Numbered from the stretch's first letter, positions 39,551 to 49,215 are shown. The stretch: 64,000 bases of DNA from Cellulosimicrobium cellulans (GCF_024124905.1 NZ_JAMXST010000003.1:248001-312000); one strand, 5' to 3'. Translations and numbers: made by a program. The notes: generated by a model not told the origin, from the sequence alone.

Positions 39551-39902
39551 GGCGGCCTCCTCGGTGGGCGTCGCCTCGGCGCACGACGCTCGCGTCGGCG
39601 GACCGGCCTCGCGGCCCGTCCCGGACCCTCACCACGCTCGGGGCGCCCGGCTGCACCCGCAAGCCGGGGACGGTCAGTGCGAAGTGCCCGCACGCTCCCC
39701 GCTGTGCCAGGTGAAGGCGACGGCGTGGGGCGGGTCCTAGCGCGTGACGCGGCCCGCTCGGCGGTGAAGACGCCGACCGCGCGCTCCGGCGGGCCGGGAC
39801 GGCGAGGGTCGTGACGAGCGGTGCGGTCGTCGCGGTCATGAGGTCCTCGCGACGGGTGCGTCCTGTCGACCGTGGCCCCGATGCGCGAGCAGGCAGCCGC
39901 GG
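39551..39902. other. Gene-free interval of 352 bp
   Basis: No credible gene, hairpin terminator or long dyad found. GC content and composition are like the surroundings. The open frames across it are arginine-rich shadows. It holds the yihY promoter at one side and the 3' end of the lacI gene at the other. Confidence 0.6.
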
Positions 39903-41054
39903 CTACGGCGCGGCCGCGGTCGACCGCCGCTCGACCAGCGCGACGTCGATGCGGGTAACGCCGGTGGGTCGGTCGGCCAGCTCGTCGCGGGCTGCGTCCT
40001 GGGCGGGCCGCCGCGGTCGCGACGCACCGTCGTCGAGCGCGTCCAGGAGCAGGTCCGCCGCGGTGCGCCCCTTGAGCGCGGTGTCCTGCGCGACCGTCGT
40101 GAGCGGCGGGTCGACGTAGCGCGCGATCTCCGCGTCGTCGAACCCGACGACCGACACCTCGCCCGGCACACGGACCCCGGCCTGGGTCAGCCCGCGCGAG
40201 ATCCCGGCGGCGAGGACGTCCGCCGTGGCGAACACCGCCGTCGCGCCGGGATGACTGGCCGCGACGCGCGCGGCCGCGTCGAGGCCGTCGTCGTACGTCG
40301 TGTTCGCCGGTACGACATGCAGCACGACGCCGTCCCCCGCCTCGCCACGGACCACGTCCTGCGCCGCTCGCTCCTCCCGGGTGTGACGGTCGGGCGCGCT
40401 CGGCTCGGCCGCGTCGGCCGGGTCGAGCCCGAGCCCCGCGCGGAAGCCGGCGAGGCGCTCGCGGACGACCTGGCTCGTCGTGCCCACGGGCCCGCACAGC
40501 ACGACCTCGCGGTGACCCAGGGCGCGCAGGTGCTCGCCCGCGAGCCGCCCGCCCTCGAAGTCGTCGGCGCGCACGGTCGCGGCACCGGGGGCGTCCACGT
40601 AGGTGTCGACGACGACCGCGGGCACGCCCCGCGGCAGGTCGAGCGTCGCGAGCTCGTCGTCGGTGAACCCCATGACGACGATCCCGTCGAGGTTCCAGCG
40701 CTGGACGGAGTCGAGCACGTCGCGGTGGTGCGTGACGCCCCGCAGCATGAGGTGGTGGTCGCGCTCGCGCAGGCGCGCCTCGACGGCCCCGGCGACGGCG
40801 ACGTCGTGCGGGCTGCCGAGCAGGCTGCCGCCGTCGGCGCGGTCGGGTAGCAGCAGGCCGACGAGGCGGGTGCGCCGCGCGGCGAGGCTCTGCGCCGGAC
40901 CGTTGGGCACGTAGCCCCGCGCGGCGACGATGCGCTCGACCTCGCGGGCCGTCGCGGGGGAGACGCGGCCGAGGTTGCCGTTCACCACGTTGGAGACGGT
41001 CATGACGGACACGCCCGCCTCGCGGGCGATGTCCTTGAGCGTGACGCGGGCCAT
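39903..41054 (-). CDS. LacI-family repressor of the alpha-glucan locus
   Basis: 383 residues: HTH and hinge 'VTLKDIAREAGVSVMTVSNVVNGNLGRVSPATAREVERIVAARGYVPNGPAQSL', a ligand core with 'PAVVVDTYVDAPGAATVRADDFEGGRLAGEHLRALGHREVVLCGP', and 'EVSVVGFDDAEIARYVDPPLTTVAQ' near the end. The core is about 40 residues longer than usual, with an acidic insert at 'DPADAAEPSAPDRHTREERAAQ'. Divergent from the sugar-binding lipoprotein gene across a promoter with a LacI-type operator. Confidence 0.9.
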   Translation of the reverse strand: MARVTLKDIAREAGVSVMTVSNVVNGNLGRVSPATAREVERIVAARGYVPNGPAQSLAARRTRLVGLLLPDRADGGSLLGSPHDVAVAGAVEARLRERDHHLMLRGVTHHRDVLDSVQRWNLDGIVVMGFTDDELATLDLPRGVPAVVVDTYVDAPGAATVRADDFEGGRLAGEHLRALGHREVVLCGPVGTTSQVVRERLAGFRAGLGLDPADAAEPSAPDRHTREERAAQDVVRGEAGDGVVLHVVPANTTYDDGLDAAARVAASHPGATAVFATADVLAAGISRGLTQAGVRVPGEVSVVGFDDAEIARYVDPPLTTVAQDTALKGRTAADLLLDALDDGASRPRRPAQDAARDELADRPTGVTRIDVALVERRSTAAAP

Positions 41055-41162
41055 CGTCGGCGCGGCTCCTTCGGTCGTGGGCGGGGCGCGGGTCGGCCCG
41101 AGGGTCGACGGTAGCGGCGACGGCGTCCGGGCACCGTGACCAACTCGTGACCCGTCGGTCGC

Positions 41163-41196
41163 TTGACGCCGATCCTAAGCGCGTTTAGCGTTAAAC
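41163..41196 (+). promoter_or_regulatory. Promoter and LacI-type operator of the solute-binding-protein gene
   Basis: TTGACG (41163-41168), 17-bp spacer, TAGCGT (41186-41191). The dyad GTTTAGCGTTAAAC (41183-41196, central CG) sits on the -10 box; a second half-site CCGCTAAAC follows at 41212-41220. Placement predicts repression by the divergent LacI protein. Confidence 0.7.
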
Positions 41197-41332
41197 GTAT
41201 ACCGCTAAACCTGCACTGCTCACGGTGGGGACGGCGACCGACGGGACGTACCGGCGGCGTCGAGGGGCAGCGCGTTCCCGACACCCAGCAGACGCGGGCA
41301 TCATGGCCCGGAGTCCTCAGCGAGGAGAGACG

Positions 41333-42712
41333 ATGAAGTCAGCAACCACGGTGGGCGCGGCTGCGCTCACCGGCGCCCTGGTCCTCACCCTGACCGCGTG
41401 CGGCACCGGCGACGACGCCGAGGGTGACGGCGCCGCCACCTCCGGCGCGGTCGAGATCGAGGTCTCGATCGACGCCGGCCTGGACGACGACGCACGAGCC
41501 AAGTTCGACGAGCGCGTCGCGCAGTTCGAGGAAGAGCACCCGGACATCACCGTCACGGCGCGCGAGTACACGTGGGAGGGCACGACCTTCGCCACCGAGC
41601 TCGCGGGCGGCACGCTCCCCGACGTCTTCACGATCCCGTTCACCGACGGCCGCGGGCTCATCGAGCGCGAGCAGATCGCCGACATCAGCGACCTCGTCGC
41701 CGAGCTCCCGTACGCGGAGGACTTCAACCCGAACGTCGCGCAGGCCGGCCAGGCCGCCGACGGCTCGATGTGGGCCGTGCCCATCGCCGCCTACAGCCAG
41801 GGCCTGCACTACAACCGCACGCTGTTCGAGCAGGCGGGGCTCGACCCCGACGACCCTCCGACCACGTGGGAGGAGGTCCGCGAGGACGCGAAGACCATCG
41901 CGGACGCCACCGGCGTCGCGGGCTACGCGACCATGACGTCGGGCAACACCGGGGGCTGGATCCTCACGACGCTCACCAACGCGTTCGGCGGCTCCGTCCA
42001 GGAGTTCGACGGCGAGACCGCGACGTCGACGATCGACACGCCCGAGCTCACCGAGGTGCTCGAGTACCTGCACGCGCTGCGGTGGGAGGACGACTCGATG
42101 GGCGCGAACTTCCTCTACGACTGGGGGAGCATCAACCAGGACTTCGCCGCGGGCCAGATCGGGATGTACGTCTCGGGCGGCGGCAACTACGGCAACCTCT
42201 TCACGCAGAACGCGATGAACCCGGACGACTACGGGCTCACCGTCATCCCGCTGGTCGGCGACGGCGGCGTCCTCGGCGGCGGCACGCTCGCCGCGGTGAG
42301 CGCGAAGGCCTCGCCCGAGGAGCAGGCGGCCGGCGTCGAGTGGATCGACTTCTACTACATGGAGAAGCTCACCGACGAGGCGGCGGCGAAGCTCGACGCG
42401 GAGACCGCCGTCGCGAACGACCAGCCGGTCGGCGCCCCGGAGCTCCCGGTCTTCGACGAGCAGACGTACCTCGAGTCGCGCGCCTGGACCGAGGAGTACG
42501 TCAACGTGCCGGTGGACCAGATGAGCTCCTACACGGAGAACATCTTCGACCAGCCGGTCGTCCCCGAGCCCGCACGCTCGACGCAGGAGATCTACGCGCT
42601 GCTCGACCCGGTGGTCCAGGCCGTGCTCACCGACGAGGACGCGGACATCGACGCGCTCGTCGCCCAGGTGCAAGAGCAGGCCCAGGCGCTCCTCGACGCC
42701 GCTCAGGGCTGA
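41333..42712 (+). CDS. Sugar ABC-transporter substrate-binding lipoprotein
   Basis: 459 residues. Lipoprotein signal 'MKSATTVGAAALTGALVLTLTAC' with lipobox LTAC, mature from Cys23. The mature part is a family-1 extracellular solute-binding protein ('EEEHPDITVTAREYTWEGTTFATELAGGTLPDVFTI', 'GSMWAVPIAAYSQGLHYNRTLFEQAGLDP.DPPTTWEEV', 'AAGQIGMYVSGGG'). ATG 41333 has GAGGAGAG 4-11 nt upstream. Permease genes, which normally follow, are absent; instead comes a terminator and then the GH87 gene. It probably uses permeases and a MsmK-like ATPase encoded elsewhere and binds alpha-gluco-oligosaccharides. Confidence 0.9.
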   Translation: MKSATTVGAAALTGALVLTLTACGTGDDAEGDGAATSGAVEIEVSIDAGLDDDARAKFDERVAQFEEEHPDITVTAREYTWEGTTFATELAGGTLPDVFTIPFTDGRGLIEREQIADISDLVAELPYAEDFNPNVAQAGQAADGSMWAVPIAAYSQGLHYNRTLFEQAGLDPDDPPTTWEEVREDAKTIADATGVAGYATMTSGNTGGWILTTLTNAFGGSVQEFDGETATSTIDTPELTEVLEYLHALRWEDDSMGANFLYDWGSINQDFAAGQIGMYVSGGGNYGNLFTQNAMNPDDYGLTVIPLVGDGGVLGGGTLAAVSAKASPEEQAAGVEWIDFYYMEKLTDEAAAKLDAETAVANDQPVGAPELPVFDEQTYLESRAWTEEYVNVPVDQMSSYTENIFDQPVVPEPARSTQEIYALLDPVVQAVLTDEDADIDALVAQVQEQAQALLDAAQG

Positions 42713-42720
42713 CGCCCACC

Positions 42721-42819
42721 GCCGAACCCGGGGTTGCTGCACTGCACCCCCCGGTGCCGAACCCGCCCGTATCCCCGGGTTCGGCCGCTCCCCGGTCCAG
42801 AACCCCGGGTTCGGCTTTT
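42721..42819. repeat. Repeat family B copy plus extra half, forming a terminator
   Basis: 42721-42783 is the reverse complement of the family-B repeat seen at 23554-23611. A further half copy (42801-42815) is a perfect 15-bp complement of 42721-42735 and is followed by TTTT, giving a strong intrinsic-terminator shape after the solute-binding-protein gene. Confidence 0.8.
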
Positions 42820-42900
42820 CGCCCGACGGCCCCCTCGGGTGAGCGCCCCGACAGACCACCACCAGCCCGCCCGTCCGCCCTGCGGTCGAAGGAGATCGTC

Positions 42901-45900
42901 GTGCACCGAACCTGGCCCACCTCCACCCTCGCTGAGGGCATGAAATGGGCACGCTCGCGTCGTTCCGACAGGGCCCATTCCATGCCCACAGCGGGGGCTG
43001 TGGTCGCCGCGCTCGTCGGGGCCGCGCTGGTCGCCGGGCCCGCGGCGGCGGAGCCCGCCGTCGCTCCCGCCCTGCCGACCGAGGTCGCCCCGGCAGTCAC
43101 CGCCACGCTGCCGATCGAGCTCGAGGCGGAGGATGCGGTGCTCGTCGGGGGCGCGGGCGTCAACGACAACCACCTCGGGTTCTCCGGGACCGGGTTCGTC
43201 GACGGGTTCGTCATCGACCACACCGGGACCGCGAGCGTGACGTTCACGCTCGACGTCCCGGAGGCCGGCGAGTACGGCCTCAACCTCCGGTACGCGAACG
43301 GGCTCGGTTCCGACATGACGCTCTCGCAGGTCGTCGTGCACGACGACGCGGTCGAGGACCGGCAGGTCACCCTGCCCTCCGCGGTGGGGGCGTCGTGGAG
43401 CACGTGGTTCGTGCACCAGGAGGTCGTGTCGCTCGACGCGGGCGAGCAGACCGTCGTCTACCGCTTCGACGCCGACGACACGGGCAACGTCAACCTCGAC
43501 GCGATCGCGCTGACGTCGGTCGGCGACCTCTCAGTACCCGGCGGCGGCGCGACCCAGCCCGGCACGGAGCCGGGCTCCGGCCCGGACACGCGGTACGACG
43601 ACGTCGCGGACGTCCTTCGCACCACCGCTCCACGTGCGGGGCAGCAGTACGAGGCCGAGAGCGCGTTCACCGCGAACGGCGCAACCGCCGGGGTGGAGGG
43701 CGTCGATCTGGCCGCACCCCGTGCGCGCCTCGTCGTCGCGGTGGACGCGGCGAAGGCCGGCGACCAGACCGTGACGTTCCGGTACCGCAACAGCACCGGC
43801 GCCGACCAGGACGTGGTCCTCGCGGTGGACGGGCAGCCCGTCGGGCGTCTCGTCCTGGCCTCGCGCGAGCGCTGGGGCGACGTCGCGGTGACCCTCCCGC
43901 TCCGCGCCAGGCTGGGCAGCGTCGAGCTGCGCCGCACGGGCGCCCAGGGGGACGCGTCCGCTCAGGGTGCGCCGGCGCCGTCGGGCCTGGAGATCGACCG
44001 CGTGACGCTGCAGCGCGGCGAACCGTTCGCGGACCGCGGCGCGTCCACGCCCGCGACGACGTACGAGGCCGAGCACGGCCGCACGACCGGCGAGGTGCTC
44101 GCGCCGAGCCGCGCGTTCCGCACGGTCGCGGCCGAGGCGTCCGGCCGACAGGCCGTCACGCTCGACCGCACCGGCGAGCGGGTCGAGTGGACCCTCACGG
44201 AGCCGGCGAACGCGATCGTGCTGCGCGCGTCGGTCCCGGACTCGGCCGACGGGACCGGCCAGGACGGCTCGCTCGGCGTCTACGCGGGCGGGCGCAAGGT
44301 CGCCGACGTCGACGTCACCTCGCGCTACTCCCACGTCTACGGCGGCTACCCGTACGGCAACGACCCGACGCAGGGCGGGACGCAGCGGTTCTTCGACGAG
44401 ACGCGCGTCGTCCTCCCGCGCGAGCTGAAGGTCGGAACGACGCTGCGCCTCCAGCGCGACAGCGCCTCCGCCGACCTCCCGTACACCGTCGACCTCGTCG
44501 AGACCGAGGTCGCGCCCGCGCCGCTCACGGCACCTCTCGGTTTCGTGGACGTGCGCGACCACGGCGCCACGGACGACTCCTCCACGGACTCGTCCACAGC
44601 CACCCCGACCGACGACACCGCCGCGTTCGTCGCTGCGGTCGCCGCGGCGCGCGAGGCCGGGACGGGGGTGTGGGTCCCACCGGGCCGCTTCACGCTGACC
44701 GACCGCGTGCGCGTGCACGACGTCACGGTCCGCGGCGCAGGGCCCTGGTACTCCGTGGTCGCGGGCCGCGACGGCAAGGGAGGGTTCTACGCGCAGGGGT
44801 CCGGCGTGACGGTCGCGGATCTCATGGTCGACGGCGACGTCCGGTACCGCGACGACGCCCGGTTCGACGCGGCGCTCGAGGGCAGCTTCGGGCAGGGCTC
44901 GTTCGTCCAGAACGTGTGGGTCAGGCACACGAAGGTCGGCCTCTGGGCCGACACCGGCACCGACGGGCTGTACGCGCTCGGGCTCCGCGTGCGGGACACG
45001 TTCGCCGACGGCGTCCACCTGCACGGTCGGGTCACGGACACGCGCGTCGAGCACACGACGGTGCGCAACACCGGCGACGACGCGATGGCGATGTGGTCCT
45101 CGGGCGGCGCGGTGACGCGCTCGTCGTTCGTGCGCAGCACGGTCACGAGCCCGCTGCTCGGCAACGGCGCCGCGATCTACGGCGGCGACTCGAACAGCGT
45201 CTCGGGGCTCGTCGTGCGCGACACGCTCACCGCCGCCGCGGGTGTCGCGGTGAGCACGCGCTTCAACCCCGTGCCCTTCTCGGGGACCACGGTCGTCGAG
45301 GACAGCACGCTGATCCGCACCGGCGGGTGGGAGCCCAACTGGAGCACGTCGTTCGGGGGCATCTGGGTGTTCGCGGACACGAGCCACATCACGACGCCCG
45401 TCGTGATCCGCGGCACCCAGATCCTCGACTCGACGTACGAGGGGCTCCTGGTGAGCGGCAGCCACTGGGTGAACGACCTGCGGGTCAGTGACACCAGGAT
45501 CGAGCGGACCGGCTCGTACGGCGTCGCCGCGCGCCTCGGCGGTGACCATCGGTTCTCCGACGTCCGCGTCTCGGGCGTCACCTCGCAGCCCGACGGCGAC
45601 CACCACCTGTGGGGCACCGTCCACGACGAGGGCGGCAACTACGGCCTCCTCGAGAACGCGCCCGCAACGTGCTCGGTCGGGGCAGGGACGCTCACCGTCG
45701 GGGGCACGACGCTCACGACCGTGCGCGTCACCAACACCGGCACCGAGCCGCTGGATGGCTGGGAGCTCGCGTGGTACGCGAGGCCGGACGACGTCGTGGC
45801 CACGGGGATCGGCGTCACCGTCGCGCAGGACGGCACGCGGGTCACGGCCTCGGGACGGACCGCGCTGCGCCCGGGGCGCAGCACGACGTTCGTCGTGCTC

Positions 45901-45990
45901 GGCACCACGCACGTCCCCGGCCTGGGAGCCGGCCCGGCGTTCGACGCCGCCACGCTCGACGGCCTCGCGTGCGGGGTGACCCGCCCGTGA
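42901..45990 (+). CDS. Secreted GH87 alpha-1,3-glucanase (mycodextranase-like) with carbohydrate-binding modules
   Basis: 1029 residues. Start GTG 42901 has AAGGAG 6 nt upstream; ATG 42940 is the alternative. Signal peptide hydrophobic core 'AGAVVAALVGAALVAGPAAAEPA'. Then a CBM35/CBM6-like module (~72-206), two further beta-sandwich modules (~230-375 and ~385-540), a right-handed beta-helix (~547-915) and a C-terminal CBM2-like module (~920-1029). The helix has 'TVRGAGPWYSVV' and 'FADGVHLHGRV...VRNTGDDAMAMWS'. Asp703, Asp726 and Asp727 have the n, n+23, n+24 spacing I recall for the GH87 catalytic triad. It should cut alpha-1,3-glucan of fungal walls or dental-type mutan outside the cell. Confidence 0.8.
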   Translation: MHRTWPTSTLAEGMKWARSRRSDRAHSMPTAGAVVAALVGAALVAGPAAAEPAVAPALPTEVAPAVTATLPIELEAEDAVLVGGAGVNDNHLGFSGTGFVDGFVIDHTGTASVTFTLDVPEAGEYGLNLRYANGLGSDMTLSQVVVHDDAVEDRQVTLPSAVGASWSTWFVHQEVVSLDAGEQTVVYRFDADDTGNVNLDAIALTSVGDLSVPGGGATQPGTEPGSGPDTRYDDVADVLRTTAPRAGQQYEAESAFTANGATAGVEGVDLAAPRARLVVAVDAAKAGDQTVTFRYRNSTGADQDVVLAVDGQPVGRLVLASRERWGDVAVTLPLRARLGSVELRRTGAQGDASAQGAPAPSGLEIDRVTLQRGEPFADRGASTPATTYEAEHGRTTGEVLAPSRAFRTVAAEASGRQAVTLDRTGERVEWTLTEPANAIVLRASVPDSADGTGQDGSLGVYAGGRKVADVDVTSRYSHVYGGYPYGNDPTQGGTQRFFDETRVVLPRELKVGTTLRLQRDSASADLPYTVDLVETEVAPAPLTAPLGFVDVRDHGATDDSSTDSSTATPTDDTAAFVAAVAAAREAGTGVWVPPGRFTLTDRVRVHDVTVRGAGPWYSVVAGRDGKGGFYAQGSGVTVADLMVDGDVRYRDDARFDAALEGSFGQGSFVQNVWVRHTKVGLWADTGTDGLYALGLRVRDTFADGVHLHGRVTDTRVEHTTVRNTGDDAMAMWSSGGAVTRSSFVRSTVTSPLLGNGAAIYGGDSNSVSGLVVRDTLTAAAGVAVSTRFNPVPFSGTTVVEDSTLIRTGGWEPNWSTSFGGIWVFADTSHITTPVVIRGTQILDSTYEGLLVSGSHWVNDLRVSDTRIERTGSYGVAARLGGDHRFSDVRVSGVTSQPDGDHHLWGTVHDEGGNYGLLENAPATCSVGAGTLTVGGTTLTTVRVTNTGTEPLDGWELAWYARPDDVVATGIGVTVAQDGTRVTASGRTALRPGRSTTFVVLGTTHVPGLGAGPAFDAATLDGLACGVTRP
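42936..42987. repeat. Inverted repeat inside the GH87 signal-peptide coding region
   Basis: 15-bp arms (42936-42950, 42973-42987; GGGCATGAAATGGGC versus GCCCATTCCATGCCC) with one mismatch and a 22-nt loop. It encodes the basic n-region of the signal peptide and covers the alternative ATG at 42940. Confidence 0.7.
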
Positions 45991-46048
45991 CCTGAGCCCC
46001 GCCCCGCCACGACCACCCCCGAACCCGCACCGACAGGAACTGCCGCAC

Positions 46049-48640
46049 ATGACCTTCCCGCCCCGCCTCGCCACCAGCCCCGTCGCCCGCCCCGGGGCGA
46101 CGATCCTCGGCGACCAGTACCGGATCACGGTGCTCGCCGACGGGTTGGTGCGCCTCGAGCGCGCGGAGGACGGCGTGTTCGAGGACCGCGCCTCGGCGTT
46201 CGCGCTGCACCGCGACCTGCCGGTGCCGGACTTTCGGGTGACCCGGCCCGGCACCGGGCCCGCGGACGGGGTCGAGATCGTCACGGACCGGCTGCGCCTG
46301 CGGTACGACGGGGGGCCGTTCAGCGCGAGCGGGCTCAGCGTCGAGGTGCTCGGCGCGCACTCGGCCTACCACGGGGTGTGGCGGTACGGGCAGCGCGGGC
46401 CGGGCGTCCCGGCGACGGCCGTCCCCGTGGAGCCCGACGCCGTCGGGAACGGGCCGGGCAACCTCGGCGGGACGGCGCGCACGCTCGACGAGGCGGACGG
46501 CCCGGTCCCGCTGGGCCCCGGGGTCGTCTCGCGCGACGGCTGGGCCGTGATCGACGACTCGGCCGGCCTCGTCCTGGACGACGACGGCTGGGTCGCTCCG
46601 CGCGACGGGTCGCGCCAGGACCTCTACATCTTCGCGTACGGGCACGACTACCGGGCCGCGCTCCGGGCGCTGTACGCGCTGTCCGGGCCGCAGCCGGTGC
46701 TGCCCCGGTACGCGCTCGGCACGTGGTGGAGCAGGTTCCACCGGTACTCGGCCGACTCCTACGCCGAGCTCGTGCGGCGCTTCCGTCGCGAGGGCGTCCC
46801 GCTGTCGGTCGCGGTGCTCGACATGGACTGGCACGTGACCGACGTCGACCCCCGGCACGGGAGCGGCTGGACCGGGTACTCCTGGAACCGCGACCTCTTC
46901 CCCGACCCGGCGGCGTTCCTGCGGTCGCTGCACGACGACGGCCTGCGCGTCACGCTCAACGTGCACCCTGCCGACGGGGTCCGGGCGTTCGAGGACGCCT
47001 ACCCGGCGATGGCGGAGGCGCTCGGGCTCGACCCGGAGAGCGGCGAGCCGGTCGCGTTCGACGCGACCGACCGCGACTTCCTGCGCGCCTACGTCGAGGT
47101 GCTGCACCGCGGGCTCGAGCGCGACGGCGTCGACTTCTGGTGGGTCGACTGGCAGCAGGGCGCCGTCTCGCGCGTACCCGGGATCGATCCGCTGTGGATG
47201 CTCAACCACGTGCACTACCTCGACAACGCGGGTGAAGCGTCGCGCGCCGCCGCGAGCCGGGCGACGCGGGCCCTGACCTTCTCCCGGTACGCCGGTCCGG
47301 GGAGCCACCGCTACCCGGTCGGTTTCTCGGGGGACTCGGTCATCTCGTGGGAGACGCTCGACTTCCAGCCGTACTTCACCGCGACCGCGAGCAACATCGG
47401 GTACGGGTGGTGGAGCCACGACGTCGGCGGCCATATGCACGGCACCAAGGACGACGAGCTCGCGACGCGGTGGGTGCAGCTCGGCGTCTTCTCGCCGATC
47501 CTGCGCCTGCACTCGGCGGGGAACCCGTTCACGCGCAAGGAGCCGTGGACGTTCGGCCCCGAGGCCCGCGACGCGCAGGTCGCGGCGCTGCGCCTGCGCC
47601 ACCGCTTGCTGCCGTACCTGCACACGATGAACGTCCGCGCCGCGCGCGCTGGCGTCCCCCTCGTCCAGCCGCTCTACCACGAGTGGCCCGAGGCTCCCGA
47701 GGCCTACAGGGCACGCAACCAGTACCTCTTCGGTTCCGAGCTCGTCGTCGCGCCGATCACCGCCCCGGCGGATCGCGCCTCCGGAACCGCCGCGGTGCGC
47801 GCGTGGCTCCCGGAGGGCACGTGGGTCGACCTGCTCGGCGGGCTCGTCTACGACGGCGGCCGGGAGGTCTGGCTGCATCGCGACCTCGCGAGCATCCCCG
47901 TCCTCGCGCGCACCGGCGCGGTCGTGCCGCTCGACGGCGCGACCGTCCCGGGCAACGGCGTCGTGCACCCCGAGCACGTCGAGGTGCTCGTCGTCGTCGG
48001 GTCCGACGGCGCGCTCGACCTCGTCGAGGACGCGGAGGGCCTCCCGTCGGGTGGCCTCCCCGGCGGGCTGCTCCGGGAGACCCCGGGGGACCCCGCCCAC
48101 GAGGCGCGCACGCCGATGACGTTCGACCAGGCGGCGGGCCGCGCCGCCGTCGGGCCCGTCCAGGGCGACGTCCGCGTGGTCCCCGCGGCGCGGCGCTGGA
48201 CGCTGACGTTCCCGGCGCTCGGGGGCCTGCGTGCCCCCGCCGACGTCGCGCCCGTCGTCACGGTCGACGGCACGCCTGCCGACGCTCTCGTCGAGCGCGA
48301 CGACCACGGGCTGCACGTCACGGTCGAGGCAGTCGCACCGACGTCCCGCCTCGTCGTCGACCTCGGTCACGACCCCCGCCTCGCGGACAACGACGTCGCG
48401 GCCCGCGTGTTCACCGCGCTCGACCGCGCTCGCGTCCCCTACGACGACAAGGAGCGCGCCCACCGCGTGCTCACGGCGGACCGGCCCCTGTCGGTGCGCG
48501 TGTCGCACCTGCACGCGCTCGGACTGCCGCGCGCGCTCGAGTCCGCGCTCACCGAGATCCTCCTGGCCCGCGCGCCAGGGCAGCACGTCGCCGGCGGGGA
48601 CGTCCTCATCGGTCTGTCGGAAGCCGTCCGACCGGCCTGA
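46049..48640 (+). CDS. GH31-family alpha-glucosidase, cytoplasmic
   Basis: 863 residues without signal peptide. Family GH31 layout: N-terminal beta-sandwich (to ~200), TIM barrel with 'YALGTWWSRFHRYS', 'VPLSVAVLDMDWHVTD', nucleophile Asp367 in 'FWWVDWQQG' (subfamily WxDxx form), acid/base Asp429 in 'VGFSGDSVISW', 'GYGWWSHDVGGHMHGTKDDEL' and 'PILRLHSAGNPFTRKEPW', then C-terminal sandwich domains. The 'DWQQ' nucleophile region occurs in 6-alpha-glucosyltransferase and sulfoquinovosidase-unlike groups acting on isomalto- or nigero-oligosaccharides. It likely finishes off the sugars released by the GH87 enzyme. Confidence 0.88.
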   Translation: MTFPPRLATSPVARPGATILGDQYRITVLADGLVRLERAEDGVFEDRASAFALHRDLPVPDFRVTRPGTGPADGVEIVTDRLRLRYDGGPFSASGLSVEVLGAHSAYHGVWRYGQRGPGVPATAVPVEPDAVGNGPGNLGGTARTLDEADGPVPLGPGVVSRDGWAVIDDSAGLVLDDDGWVAPRDGSRQDLYIFAYGHDYRAALRALYALSGPQPVLPRYALGTWWSRFHRYSADSYAELVRRFRREGVPLSVAVLDMDWHVTDVDPRHGSGWTGYSWNRDLFPDPAAFLRSLHDDGLRVTLNVHPADGVRAFEDAYPAMAEALGLDPESGEPVAFDATDRDFLRAYVEVLHRGLERDGVDFWWVDWQQGAVSRVPGIDPLWMLNHVHYLDNAGEASRAAASRATRALTFSRYAGPGSHRYPVGFSGDSVISWETLDFQPYFTATASNIGYGWWSHDVGGHMHGTKDDELATRWVQLGVFSPILRLHSAGNPFTRKEPWTFGPEARDAQVAALRLRHRLLPYLHTMNVRAARAGVPLVQPLYHEWPEAPEAYRARNQYLFGSELVVAPITAPADRASGTAAVRAWLPEGTWVDLLGGLVYDGGREVWLHRDLASIPVLARTGAVVPLDGATVPGNGVVHPEHVEVLVVVGSDGALDLVEDAEGLPSGGLPGGLLRETPGDPAHEARTPMTFDQAAGRAAVGPVQGDVRVVPAARRWTLTFPALGGLRAPADVAPVVTVDGTPADALVERDDHGLHVTVEAVAPTSRLVVDLGHDPRLADNDVAARVFTALDRARVPYDDKERAHRVLTADRPLSVRVSHLHALGLPRALESALTEILLARAPGQHVAGGDVLIGLSEAVRPA

Positions 48641-48650
48641 GGGTCCATCG

Positions 48651-48688
48651 GGGTGCCGCGCCGTTCGTGCTGGGGCGGCGCGGCACCC
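48651..48688 (+). terminator. Hairpin terminator after the GH31 gene
   Basis: Perfect 13-bp stem (48651-48663 with 48676-48688), 12-nt loop, beginning 11 bp after the stop codon. No T-run. Confidence 0.75.
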
Positions 48689-48834
48689 GGACGAGCGCCG
48701 CCGCGCCCCGTCGTGGTCGTCATGCGTTCTGCGTGACGACCCCGCGCCGTGGCGTCGTCATGCTGGCGGGGAGGGGTGATCGGGCAGGGGACAGGCGCGA
48801 TGGGACCCCGGCCGGGCCCGGGTCGGAAGGGTGG

Positions 48835-49215
48835 GTGGTCGGCGTGGACCATGCGGAGGTGCTCCGGCGGCTCACGATCAACGACGAGCGCGTCGCCGAC
48901 GGCGCGGCGCTCGGGGACGACGCGCTGTCCGGGCGCGACCGTGCCCTGGTGCGGATCGCGGCCGCGGTCGCCGTCGGCGCGTCGGTCCCCACGTACGGCG
49001 CCGAGATCGACGCCGCGGTCGAGGCCGGGATCGACCCGGCGGAGGTGGTGGGCGTCCTCGCGGCGGTCGTGCCGGTCGTCGGGCTGCCGACGGTCGTGGC
49101 GGCCGCGCCGCGGGTCGCGCTCGCCCTGGGCCTGGAACCCGTCGAGGGGTGGGACGACGCCGACGCCGCCGCGGACGACGCGTCGGCGGAGGGCGCGCCC
49201 CGGCGCCCCGGGTGA
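48835..49215 (+). CDS. Small carboxymuconolactone-decarboxylase-like (AhpD-fold) protein
   Basis: About 126 residues, helical: 'GRDRALVRIAAAVAVGASVPTYGAEIDAAVEAGIDPAEVVGVLAAVVPVVGLPTVVAAAPRVALALG'-like pattern fits the CMD family, but the redox CxxC of AhpD is absent (no Cys). Start codon uncertain: GTG 48835 (GGAAGG 4 nt upstream) or GTG 48844. A tail of Asp/Ala follows the fold. Biochemical role unknown. Confidence 0.7.
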   Translation: MVGVDHAEVLRRLTINDERVADGAALGDDALSGRDRALVRIAAAVAVGASVPTYGAEIDAAVEAGIDPAEVVGVLAAVVPVVGLPTVVAAAPRVALALGLEPVEGWDDADAAADDASAEGAPRRPG

